A stretch of DNA of 13,187 nucleotides from Nitrospira sp. (GTDB lineage Bacteria > Nitrospirota > Nitrospiria > Nitrospirales > Nitrospiraceae), in the NCBI GenBank assembly GCA_025363325.1, contig JANYEF010000018.1, forward strand, positions 1 to 13,187, read 5' to 3'. The position numbers and the translations under genes were made by a program. Below, piece by piece: positions 1-6,275 of the stretch (positions are counted from its first letter, which is position 1; each line of letters begins with the position of its first letter). The notes under the pieces were generated by a model. That model was not told the DNA's origin and did not search any database. It saw nothing but the letters and a program-made list of their open reading frames with translations.

Positions 1-52
1 ACACCCGCTTGAGTTCCTTCACACTCATGATGACCTTGCCCTCTCCGACCAT
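1..52 (-). CDS. 5' fragment of a transposase gene, probably ISNCY-type (runs off the window)
   Basis: Read on the minus strand from the ATG at 52, the 17 visible residues are MVGEGKVIMSVKELKRV. The second half (MSVKELKRV) resembles the opening of ISNCY-group integrase-like transposases, which continue into a helix-turn-helix. A GGAGG lies a few bases upstream of the ATG at 52, which favours that start over the in-frame ATG at 28. The gene leaves the window at base 1, so no catalytic residue is visible. Context supports the call: two closely similar 17-base sites lie just upstream (93-133), as expected at an insertion sequence end. With so little protein, the family assignment is tentative. 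Confidence 0.45.
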   Translation of the reverse strand, partial: MVGEGKVIMSVKELKRV

Positions 53-92
53 CCGGCCCTCCGTCTGAAAGCCAGCAGTCTATCAACGAAGA

Positions 93-140
93 GGACATTT
101 CTATTGTGGTAAAAGCGGACATTATCATTGTGGGATTACA
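93..140. mobile_element. Probable end of the insertion sequence carrying the 1-52 transposase
   Basis: Two direct copies of a 17-base word starting GGACATT and ending ATTGTGG occur at 93-109 and 117-133. They agree at 14 of 17 positions and repeat with a 24-base period. Tandem copies next to the start of a transposase gene look like transposase binding sites inside a terminal repeat. On the minus strand the likely outer edge reads TGTAATCCCACAATG, at about 140. The other end and any target duplication lie outside the window, so the exact boundary is inferred. Confidence 0.4.
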
Positions 141-649
141 GGCAAAGCCGCTTGTTCAACAGAAGCCGGTTCGTGACATCGGAATCACGAGACGAACGAG
201 TGAGGTCAGATTATGATCCGCGCCATTATTTTAGCCTTTAGCCCACATTATTCATGACGGTTCGTCGCGACATGGCGAAGTGGCGCGCGACAAGCGCGAG
301 GAGCGTGACTCGCGTGACGTGTGAGCCCTGTCCCTGCCTGTCGCGCTTTTCCTGCCAGTCTCGCCCGTCTCGCTTGAGTCAGGCATCGGCGATTGCGGCA
401 AACGCGTTCATGAATAGTGCGGGCCAATCCACCCGAACAACTGATGAGGCCGATCTCGTCCTGCCGAGTCTGGAAGGCGTGAGTCCTGAATCAATCGAGC
501 CATTGATCTCGGCTAATTGGCCAGCTGAGCCATCTTGCCACCTCCCACGTCGGTAGTAAGACCCCCCTCGAAAGATGAATAGACGGCTTTGTCTCTGGTG
601 GAATAACTTGTCAGCACCATCGGTGAGTACAATTAAAAAAAGGTGAACG
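141..649. other. About 500-base stretch without a convincing gene
   Basis: A 100-codon open frame on the plus strand (254-556) is rejected: its composition (Arg/Ser-rich start, no domain, no ribosome binding site) looks like read-through of GC-rich repeat words. Part of the stretch (about 264-376) holds such words. The last bases before the next gene (about 631-646) are an A-rich run and an AGGTGA that could serve as its ribosome binding site. No RNA gene was recognised. Confidence 0.5.
264..376. repeat. Degenerate GCGAGA/GCGCGA-word inverted repeat
   Basis: The left part contains GCGCGACAAGCGCGAGGAGC on the plus strand. The right part contains CTGTCGCGCTTTTCC and CAGTCTCGCCCGTCTCGC, whose reverse complements are built from the same GCGAGA/GCGCGA words. 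The arms match only loosely, so this is the weakest member of the word-repeat class described for the other gaps. Confidence 0.3.
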
Positions 650-1267
650 ATGATGCAAACCCTGTCTGTTCCACTGTTTCAAGGAAGGCGCTCTATGCAG
701 GCCGCCCATGTGCTCATGATCGCCGCAATGATCCTCACCCTGTCCTCAACATCGGCATTCTCCGATACCACGATCGCCTTCGATCCGTTGAAGATGCGAG
801 AGTGTCCTCAGGCAGATGGCAACACCCTCTATACGAACAAAGATTTGCCGGGCTGCAAACTGATGACGCTGAAAGAACTGTCGATCGTGCCCTCGCTGGA
901 TGACATGCCAACCTATCGCCCCACCGTGGCCATGGCTCCTCACTACGATATTCCTCCGTACGCTGACCGCAATCAGACCGGTATGACCGGCGGAGGACAG
1001 ACCGTCCCCGATTGGGCTAAAGATTGGCACGCGAGCATCGCCTCGTCGGGATCGATCCAAGCTGAAGTCTGTTCGAAATACGGTGAATGGCTGCATCTCA
1101 ACGAGAAAACTCGCGGCGGGTTCTTTTACGGAACAGATCCCTCGTATGGCGGAGATCTGTCGGGAAGAAATCAGCGGGGTGCGAGCTATTCATTCTACGA
1201 CAACGCACGATACGTCACGCTGTCGAAGCTGTTTGGGCAGGGATTTGTGCCGATCGGCTGTCCGTAA
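650..1267 (+). CDS. Secreted hypothetical protein with four cysteines
   Basis: Not recognised as a named family. The frame gives 205 residues from the ATG at 650. A hydrophobic stretch (about residues 22-34) followed by small residues (SSTSAFS before DTT) reads as a Sec signal peptide, so the product is probably periplasmic or exported. Two starts are possible. ATG 650 (or the adjacent ATG 653) follows AGGTGA and keeps a basic RR before the hydrophobic core. ATG 695 has the better-spaced AGGAAGG but leaves an uncharged n-region. The mature part starts with CPQADGNTLYTNKDLPGCK, a spacing faintly like DUF4124-type modules, then is rich in Tyr, Gly and Asp, with two more Cys near the end (EVCSKYG and the terminal GCP). 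The four Cys could form two disulfides. It stands alone on its strand and ends at a strong hairpin. Confidence 0.7.
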   Translation: MMQTLSVPLFQGRRSMQAAHVLMIAAMILTLSSTSAFSDTTIAFDPLKMRECPQADGNTLYTNKDLPGCKLMTLKELSIVPSLDDMPTYRPTVAMAPHYDIPPYADRNQTGMTGGGQTVPDWAKDWHASIASSGSIQAEVCSKYGEWLHLNEKTRGGFFYGTDPSYGGDLSGRNQRGASYSFYDNARYVTLSKLFGQGFVPIGCP

Positions 1268-1292
1268 CGAGTCGGTCCAGACTAGAGATTGT

Positions 1293-1326
1293 GGGGTGCC
1301 AGGCTATCTGAAGGGCTTGGCACCCC
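1293..1326. terminator. Hairpin terminator between converging genes
   Basis: GGGGTGCCA (1293-1301) pairs perfectly with TGGCACCCC (1318-1326). The stem extends three more pairs inward, including one G-T, around a 10-base loop. On the plus strand it is followed by TTACTTTTC, giving a short U-rich tail after the secreted-protein gene. On the minus strand it begins right after the epimerase stop codon but lacks a U run. Best read as a terminator for the plus-strand gene that may also work in the other direction. Confidence 0.7.
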
Positions 1327-2358
1327 TTACTTTTCGTAGAACTCCCGATACCACTTCACGAAACGCGCGATCCCTTCTTCGATCGGAGTCGCTGGGGCAA
1401 ATCCGACGTCCCGTGTGAGGTCTTCGACGTCTGCATAGGTCGCCGGTACGTCGCCCGGCTGAATGGGCAGCAGCTTCTTCACCGCTTTCTTTCCCAATGC
1501 GTTTTCCAGCACCTCGATAAAATGCAGGAGCTCCACAGGCTGATGATTGCCGATATTGTAGATCCGGGCCGGTGCTGAGCTGGTTCCTGGATCGGGCTTA
1601 TCACCGGACCAGGATTGGTTCGGCGTCGCGGGATGATCGAGGGTCCTGATCACGCCTTCGACAATGTCATCGACATAGGTAAAGTCCCGGCGCATCTTTC
1701 CGTGGTTGTAGACCTCGATCGGTTTCCCCTCCAGAATCGCCTTCGTGAAAATGAAGAGGGCCATATCGGGCCTTCCCCAGGGCCCATAGACGGTAAAGAA
1801 CCGCAGACCCGTGCAGGGAATCCGATAGAGATGCGCATAACAATGGGCCATGAGTTCATTGGCTTTCTTGCTGGCCGCATAGAGAGAGACCGGATGATCG
1901 ACGTTGTCGTGAATCGAAAATGGCATCTGGGTATTGCCGCCGTAGACAGAACTCGACGAAGCGTAGACGAGATGCTCGACCTTCGCGTGCCGGCATCCTT
2001 CCAAAATGTTCAGAAACCCCTCGATATTGCTGTCCGTGTAGGCATGCGGGTTAACCAGCGAATAGCGCACACCGGCTTGCGCCGCCAGATGAACCACGCG
2101 TCGGATCGGTTGCTTCGCAAATAGTCTCTTCATCCCGGCCCGATTGGCCAGATCGAGTTTCGTAAATGAAAAGGACTTGAACGGTTTCAGCTTCGCCAGC
2201 CGCGCCTTCTTCAGCCGCACGTCGTAGTAGTCGTTGAGGTTATCGAGTCCGATCACCCGCTCGCCTCGCTCCAGCAATCTGGTCGCTGTATGAAAGCCAA
2301 TGAATCCGGCGACACCGGTGACGAGGATCGGGGCTTGCAGCGTTTTGCGTGTGGTCAT
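1327..2358 (-). CDS. NAD-dependent epimerase, probably UDP-glucuronate 4-epimerase
   Basis: An extended short-chain dehydrogenase of 343 residues. The NAD-binding GVAGFIG loop is at residues 15-21. The catalytic Tyr and Lys are in YAASK (Y160, K164), and the preceding ASSSSVYGG is at 133-141. The stretches NDYYDVRLKKARL, HLAAQAGVRYS, RFFTVYGPWGRPDMA and HGKMRRDFTYVDDI are those of the UDP-glucuronate 4-epimerase branch rather than GalE. That enzyme makes UDP-galacturonate for lipopolysaccharide or capsule in the cytoplasm. Length is normal for the family and no key residue is missing. The start is supported by AAGGAC upstream of the ATG. It lies 17 bases after the MBL-fold gene on the same strand, so the two are probably cotranscribed. 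The substrate is inferred from motif resemblance; a related nucleotide-sugar epimerase remains possible. Confidence 0.88.
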   Translation of the reverse strand: MTTRKTLQAPILVTGVAGFIGFHTATRLLERGERVIGLDNLNDYYDVRLKKARLAKLKPFKSFSFTKLDLANRAGMKRLFAKQPIRRVVHLAAQAGVRYSLVNPHAYTDSNIEGFLNILEGCRHAKVEHLVYASSSSVYGGNTQMPFSIHDNVDHPVSLYAASKKANELMAHCYAHLYRIPCTGLRFFTVYGPWGRPDMALFIFTKAILEGKPIEVYNHGKMRRDFTYVDDIVEGVIRTLDHPATPNQSWSGDKPDPGTSSAPARIYNIGNHQPVELLHFIEVLENALGKKAVKKLLPIQPGDVPATYADVEDLTRDVGFAPATPIEEGIARFVKWYREFYEK

Positions 2359-2375
2359 AGTGGGTCCTTGTCGAA

Positions 2376-4016
2376 TTATCGAGATGGTGTGGTGCGGCTA
2401 CTAGCTTCCATAAACGGAGGATCGCTGTGGTCAAGCCGGTAGAGCGACAGGGGTGTCAGGGCTTCTCCGGTTTTCATCGGTTTCACCAGCCCGTCGGTCG
2501 TGGGACGAAACAGATCCAACGCATGACCGTGATGATACCCGCATCCGTTCTGCGCGAGAAGCTCTTTGAGCATTTCAGGCCGTTCCCAGTGGGCCGTCAG
2601 CAGCGCGGTGCGGGCGGGATTCCGTTGACTGAACATGAACGAGAGATGGTCCGGATACCAATCTGCGCCGCCCGTGGCATACGACACGAACAGCTTGGCC
2701 TGCGCCGCCGCACAGACATCGGCAAGGTACGCGTTCGTGAGATAGCCGTTTTCTCCCACATCAAGCCATTTCCCAGGGTGAGACAAGGGCGCGTGGGCCG
2801 CATGGCCACGGACTTCGAGCAGTTGCTGTTGTGAGGCAAACACCAGCGGGATCGGACCATGCTGCTGCACGAGTGACTGGATGACGCCGTTCTTGAGGGC
2901 GGACTTGCCGCTATTCGTCGGCCCGCTGTCCGCATGGACGAGCACGTTATAGCCACGATCGGCGATGAGATAGCAGTTGCGCGGCATCTCCAGGTCGCAG
3001 GGGTCTTCGCCGTAGAATGGCACGGAGTACACGGCCCCTCCTTCGAACACCCAACTTTCTCCATGCGCCAATTCGATCACGCGGCCAAACCCCAATTCTC
3101 GCAAGAGCGACAAATAGTCGTAGGAGAACGTGCGCCGATTCCTTCGGCTCGGAACGATGACGGGCGTGTCTTTGGGCAGGTGCAAGAGCGTGCGCGGATC
3201 TACGTGATCGTCGTGATCATGAGTCAAGAAAACGGCAGCCGGTTGGGGCAGCAGCGATCCCCAGAGCGACGGGACGGAGGACTCCGCAAACCAGGGGAGC
3301 AGCCAGGGATCGAACCACAGCGCTTGGTCCCGTTGCCGATACAGCAACGCGGCATGGCCGAGATGGACCGTGTCTTTATCTTGCAGCGTCTCAAACCAGC
3401 GGGATCTGACGAAGGAGGTGCTTGAGCTGACCAAGCACTCATGCTGGTGAAGGGATTCGATCAATCGCGTGAGCACGCGTTCTCCATCTCGCCCCGAGGT
3501 CGCCACCACCGTGTTGATTTCGTCGGTCTGATGCGTGCCGTCCAAGAGCCCCAGTACCTTTCCCACCACCGGCCCCAACTGTCGCCGGTCGAACCCGATC
3601 GGAATGGCCTGCCGCTTCACGGAATGGAAGATCCGGAGCCCGCCGTTGGTGACCGTGGCGGATTTGGTGGGATCGGTCGGAAACTCCCATTGAAACGTAC
3701 CGTCCGGCTTCCGCCCGCAACGAATGTGCTGCTGCAGATAGGGGCGGGCGCTGATCACCTCCGCATAGGCATCTTCCAATCGCCGCTGACGATCGGGATC
3801 GTCGAGCGGGGCCCGTTTGGAAAAAACATCGCTGATGGCCGTATCGATCGCGCTGGAGAGGAGGCCATGGGCTTCATGGAGACTCGCGACGACTTCAGGG
3901 GCCACCCCTGCAACAAAGGGAAACGGCCCGGGAGGGTCGGCGCTCTCCAATTGAACCCAGGCCCAGGGCGCGAGGCTGAGATACTGATTTTTCGGCAGAC
4001 TGTCCCAGATCTTCAT
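2376..4016 (-). CDS. Metallo-beta-lactamase-fold hydrolase with N-terminal extension and PqqD-like segment
   Basis: 546 residues, about twice the size of a plain MBL-fold domain. The zinc-binding motif THDHDDH (H266, H268, D270, H271) is intact. Upstream is the usual strand FDPWL, and a later HADSG (D363) fits the bridging Asp, so the hydrolase part spans roughly 215-470 and resembles UlaG-like enzymes. Residues about 145-197 (LGPVVGKVLGLLDGTHQTDE onward, ending HQHECLV) have the rhythm of a PqqD-like winged helix, the fold used as a peptide-recognition element in RiPP enzymes. The first 140 residues are unrecognised. No signal peptide is seen, so it is probably cytoplasmic. The start codon follows directly on an intergenic repeat and has no visible ribosome binding site. 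The substrate is unknown. The epimerase follows 17 bases downstream. Confidence 0.8.
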   Translation of the reverse strand: MKIWDSLPKNQYLSLAPWAWVQLESADPPGPFPFVAGVAPEVVASLHEAHGLLSSAIDTAISDVFSKRAPLDDPDRQRRLEDAYAEVISARPYLQQHIRCGRKPDGTFQWEFPTDPTKSATVTNGGLRIFHSVKRQAIPIGFDRRQLGPVVGKVLGLLDGTHQTDEINTVVATSGRDGERVLTRLIESLHQHECLVSSSTSFVRSRWFETLQDKDTVHLGHAALLYRQRDQALWFDPWLLPWFAESSVPSLWGSLLPQPAAVFLTHDHDDHVDPRTLLHLPKDTPVIVPSRRNRRTFSYDYLSLLRELGFGRVIELAHGESWVFEGGAVYSVPFYGEDPCDLEMPRNCYLIADRGYNVLVHADSGPTNSGKSALKNGVIQSLVQQHGPIPLVFASQQQLLEVRGHAAHAPLSHPGKWLDVGENGYLTNAYLADVCAAAQAKLFVSYATGGADWYPDHLSFMFSQRNPARTALLTAHWERPEMLKELLAQNGCGYHHGHALDLFRPTTDGLVKPMKTGEALTPLSLYRLDHSDPPFMEASSRTTPSR

Positions 4017-4019
4017 GCT

Positions 4020-4117
4020 CGTAAGGCGTGAGGGGTAAGGCGTAAGGGGTTCGCCCCTCCGTCTTTGACCTCGTTATTCTCAACCATCGCCTCACCCCTC
4101 ACGCCTTACCCCTTACG
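4020..4117. repeat. GTAAGGCGTGAGGGG-word inverted repeat between the MBL and VOC genes
   Basis: The left arm (4020-4049) is made of CGTAAGG, CGTGAGG and GGTAAGG words. The right arm (4090-4117) is an imperfect reverse complement made of the same words. About 40 bases lie between them. The right arm overlaps the last codons and TAA stop of the VOC gene. The left arm ends 4 bases before the MBL start codon. A related array lies after tdh (12808-12888). It could fold into a long hairpin in the VOC-MBL transcript. Confidence 0.8.
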
Positions 4118-4543
4118 TGTGAACTCCAGCTTACCGATCGTGGGTTCGTACAAGGCTTGGATGACATTCCCGTCGGGATCGGAAAAATAAAAGGAATAGC
4201 TGCCGTCGCGATGCAGCTTCAGCGGTTTTACGACCTGCCCGCCCAGCTGCTGTAGACGCGGTTCGACCTCCTGATACATCCGGTCGACTGCCTCGGGGCT
4301 CTCAAGGATCACGCCGACGTGATCCAACAGTTGCCCCTGCAAGGGTTGAAACGCGGCGAGCTCGGACGGTGGGATCTGGTGTAAGGCGAAATTGTCCGAG
4401 CCGGAGCTGAAATACACATTGTCGTGGTCGGGCTCCCACACCACCTTCATCCCCAACAACTGTTCATAGAACGTGCGAGAACGCGCGAGATTCGTGACGC
4501 GCAGCGCCACGTGTCGTAATCCTCGATGGAGCGGAGCACTCAT
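4106..4543 (-). CDS. VOC (glyoxalase/bleomycin-resistance fold) protein
   Basis: 145 residues in one vicinal-oxygen-chelate domain pair. The first half begins RHVALRVTNLARSRTFYEQL with H11 at the usual metal-ligand position. The second half begins LLDHVGVIL with H75 and ends in FYFSDPDGNVIQALYEP. At the position where the last ligand Glu normally follows 'NxI' there is Gln129, with Glu133 a few residues later, so metal binding is uncertain. The substrate cannot be told from the sequence: members include glyoxalases, ring-cleavage dioxygenases and drug-binding proteins. I chose ATG 4543, preceded by GAGGA at good spacing, over an upstream TTG at 4555. The last four codons and the stop lie inside an intergenic repeat, so the natural C-terminus may have been altered. 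The MBL gene follows on the same strand. Confidence 0.85.
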   Translation of the reverse strand: MSAPLHRGLRHVALRVTNLARSRTFYEQLLGMKVVWEPDHDNVYFSSGSDNFALHQIPPSELAAFQPLQGQLLDHVGVILESPEAVDRMYQEVEPRLQQLGGQVVKPLKLHRDGSYSFYFSDPDGNVIQALYEPTIGKLEFTRKG

Positions 4544-4607
4544 AGCCATCCTCAATCGTGTCCGTATAGTAGGGAGCTACCTTGGCTCCGTCAATTAAAA
4601 ATCCCTA

Positions 4608-4767
4608 GCAGGATGCTGAAAAAGTCCGCCAGCCTGGAAATGCTGAACGGTGAGTGATGAACGATGAGCAAAGAAACGATTGTCAGTTCAGCGTTCCGCG
4701 TTCATCGTTCAAAGTTCAGTTGTTCGCTCGCTGCGGCCTTGCTGGACGGCCATTTTGAGCATCCTGC
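4608..4767. repeat. Nested inverted repeat: conserved outer arms, word-array inner arms
   Basis: The outer left arm (4608-4633) starts GCAGGATGCTGAAAAAG and ends CCGCCAGC. The outer right arm (4741-4767) is its imperfect reverse complement (GCTGGACGGCCATTTTGAGC, then ATCCTGC). Inside lies a second inverted pair, 4642-4669 and 4691-4719, built of TGAACG/GATGAACGATGAG words. The same outer arms recur at 9778-9903, the left one alone at 11599-11624, and a short piece at about 10528-10538. Confidence 0.8.
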
Positions 4768-4832
4768 GGAAGTCTCCTACTGTTGTGCCACATTTGCGGA
4801 CCATCGAAGTTCTCGCCTGCCCACAGAGTTTT

Positions 4833-4855
4833 CCCGCAGCCTGCTAGGCTGCGGG
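4833..4855. other. Perfect 9-bp stem hairpin
   Basis: CCCGCAGCC (4833-4841) pairs without mismatch with GGCTGCGGG (4847-4855) across a TGCTA loop. Neither side carries the T run of an intrinsic terminator. It sits about 100 bases before the SUMF1-fold gene. It may be a structured leader, or another small repeat; no role can be assigned. Confidence 0.5.
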
Positions 4856-4956
4856 ATGAGTCCCGACCCGCCTCGATCGGGCCGGTGGCTGCGCCTCCTC
4901 TCCAGGCTATGATACGATACTCGCACATCCGATCTTGAAGGAAGGAGTCCACCCCG

Positions 4957-5796
4957 ATGTCTGTCCGACCATTGCTTATTTCGACTATGCTCTGTGTCCT
5001 GCTTAACGTGTCCCCCCTCTTTGCAGTCGACCAACCATCGCAGGCCCTGCTCACGCCATCGACGGGCAAAGATGGTGCGCCGATGGTCGAGGTCCCGGCC
5101 GGCTCGTTTCCCATGGGCGTCCCACAAGGAGATCGGGATGGTGGACGCGATGAATATCCGCGCCATGACGTGTTCGTGGATACCTTCGTTATCGATAAAT
5201 TCGAGGTGACGAACGGTCGCTATCTGGAATTCGTCAAAGCCACCGGCCATCGTGTCCCACAAAATCCTAAGAACCCGACGCGAAATCTCTGGCAAGGAGA
5301 CACCATCGCTGAATCACTGACCGACCGGCCCGTGATCAATGTGGATTGGTTTGATGCCGATGCCTATTGCGCCTGGGCGGGCAAACGACTCCCGACCGAA
5401 GCAGAATGGGAAAAGGCGGCAAAGGGCACCGCCGATCGACGATTCCCCTGGGGCAATGTCGAGCCCACGGTCAAGCATCTCAACTTCAATCAAAAGTGGA
5501 TCGGCGAAAAAACCCTCATGCCAGTCGGAAGTTATGAAGCGGGCAAGAGCCCGTTCGGCGCCTACGACATGGCCGGCAACGTCTGGGAATGGGTCAACGA
5601 CTGGTACGACGCCCGGTACTACGAGAAGAGTCCTGTGAAGAATCCCAAAGGCCCTGACGGCGGTATCGAGAAAGTCATTCGAGGTGCAGGATGGCAGAAC
5701 GAGACCCCCACGATCCGCATCTTTACCCGCGTGGACAGCGACCCGACGATTCGGAACGAATCGACTGGTTTCCGCTGCGCTGCCGATGCGAAGTGA
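4957..5796 (+). CDS. Secreted SUMF1/FGE-fold protein lacking the catalytic cysteine pair
   Basis: 279 residues. A signal peptide (about 1-23, ending SPLFA) is followed by one SUMF1/formylglycine-generating-enzyme domain from about 41 to the end. Landmarks are VEVPAGSFPMG (44-54), KFEVTNGRYLEF (81-92), KRLPTEAEWEKAAKG (143-157), FPWGN (163-167), DMAGNVWEWVNDWYD (204-218) and GFRCA (271-275). In true FGE the oxidising Cys pair follows the RGGSW-like segment. Here RGAGWQNETPTIRIF (242-256) has none; the only mature Cys are C138 and C274. It is therefore unlikely to make formylglycine and is probably a periplasmic binding or structural member of the fold. The start follows GGAAGGAG at 4940-4947. 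The four-helix gene begins 31 bases downstream. A paralogue lies inverted at 7110-8051. Confidence 0.88.
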   Translation: MSVRPLLISTMLCVLLNVSPLFAVDQPSQALLTPSTGKDGAPMVEVPAGSFPMGVPQGDRDGGRDEYPRHDVFVDTFVIDKFEVTNGRYLEFVKATGHRVPQNPKNPTRNLWQGDTIAESLTDRPVINVDWFDADAYCAWAGKRLPTEAEWEKAAKGTADRRFPWGNVEPTVKHLNFNQKWIGEKTLMPVGSYEAGKSPFGAYDMAGNVWEWVNDWYDARYYEKSPVKNPKGPDGGIEKVIRGAGWQNETPTIRIFTRVDSDPTIRNESTGFRCAADAK

Positions 5797-5799
5797 AGA

Positions 5800-5824
5800 A
5801 TCTGTCGATCTGATGACCTGTTGA
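5800..5824. repeat. Left flank of the four-helix gene: GATCTGATGACCTGTT word array
   Basis: The 25 bases following the SUMF1-fold stop read ATCTGTCGATCTGATGACCT then GTTGA. Their reverse complement closely matches the array at 6237-6269 beyond the other end of the four-helix gene. In direct orientation they resemble 6190-6215. The four-helix GTG start lies 4 bases further on. Confidence 0.75.
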
Positions 5825-5827
5825 ATT

Positions 5828-6196
5828 GTGAAAGACTTCGGCCCAACACAGAATTTGGTCAAGAGAACAAAGGATTTCGCGCTCAACATTATCAGACTGT
5901 CCGGAGGGCTTCCCAAGACACCTGAAGCTCGCGTACTCGGACATCAGATTGTCCGATCTGGGACATCCGTCGCAGCTAACTATCGAGCCGTCTGCCGGGC
6001 CCGTTCATGTGCCGAGTTCATCGCAAAGCTTGGAACAATCGTTGAAGAAACAGACGAGACGGTGTTCTGGTTAGAACTTCTGACTGAGTCCGGTATCGCT
6101 TCGGGAAACCGAACAATAGATCTCTTACAAGAAGCCAGCGAGCTACTTGCAATCTTCTCGGCGTCTAGACGAACGGCAAAATCTAGGAGAGTCTGA
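5828..6196 (+). CDS. Four-helix-bundle protein of the S23/IVP (23S rRNA intervening sequence protein) family
   Basis: 122 residues. The stretches LPKTPEARVLGHQIVRSGTS, AANYRAVCRARS, FIAKLGTIVEETDETVFWLE and LLQEASELLAIFSASR match the pattern of small four-helix-bundle proteins first found inside 23S rRNA intervening sequences; Avd of diversity-generating retroelements shares the fold. Some members are basic and bind nucleic acid. The molecular role of stand-alone copies is not settled. The start is a GTG at 5828: an in-frame TGA lies two codons upstream, and no clear ribosome binding site is visible. The stop codon lies within a repeat array (6190-6215). The gene is bracketed by inverted copies of a GATCTGATGATCTGTT-type array, unlike its neighbours. 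It sits between the SUMF1-fold and HemD-like genes with no obvious link to either, which fits an inserted cassette. Confidence 0.88.
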   Translation: MKDFGPTQNLVKRTKDFALNIIRLSGGLPKTPEARVLGHQIVRSGTSVAANYRAVCRARSCAEFIAKLGTIVEETDETVFWLELLTESGIASGNRTIDLLQEASELLAIFSASRRTAKSRRV

Positions 6197-6269
6197 TGAT
6201 CTGTTAATCTGATGATTGACCGGAATTTCCGAACACTCAACAGATCGACAGATCATCAGATCAACAGAT
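6190..6269. repeat. Right flank of the four-helix gene: hairpin of TCTGATGATCTGTT words
   Basis: The left arm (6190-6215) reads TCTGATGATCTGTTAATCTG and on. The right arm (6237-6269) is built from its reverse complement (CAACAGATCGACAGATCATC and on). The loop carries CGGAATTTCCG, itself a near-perfect palindrome. The four-helix stop codon (6194-6196) lies in the left arm, and the HemD-like ATG is 6 bases beyond the right arm. Confidence 0.8.
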
Positions 6270-6275
6270 GATCCA

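Larger units (their letters stand above)
4544..4956. other. Divergent intergenic region of about 410 bases
   Basis: It holds a nested inverted repeat (4608-4767), a perfect short hairpin (4833-4855) and the upstream region of the plus-strand SUMF1-fold gene. A TATGAT at 4908-4913 is a possible -10 element without a good -35 partner. An 82-codon open frame inside the repeat (4664-4912) has no domain and no ribosome binding site and is not called. Confidence 0.5.

Noticed and set aside
254..556. 100-codon open frame on the plus strand
   Set aside because: No ribosome binding site, no domain, and a composition matching GC-rich repeat words; it looks like chance read-through.
4833..4855. Intrinsic terminator
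   Set aside because: The stem is perfect, but neither strand has a following T run and no gene ends next to it.
4664..4912. 82-codon open frame upstream of the SUMF1-fold gene
   Set aside because: Lies mostly inside the nested inverted repeat and carries no recognisable protein feature.
6190..6269. CRISPR-like array
   Set aside because: The repeats are short, degenerate and inverted, with no regular spacers and no cas genes.
4957..6269. Complete diversity-generating retroelement
   Set aside because: No reverse transcriptase and no template repeat resembling the 3' end of the SUMF1-fold gene; only the fold pair is present.
6216..6275. 20-codon upstream extension of the HemD-like protein from a TTG
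   Set aside because: It only translates the repeat array (HSTDRQIIRSTDD); the ATG at 6276 starts the recognisable domain.
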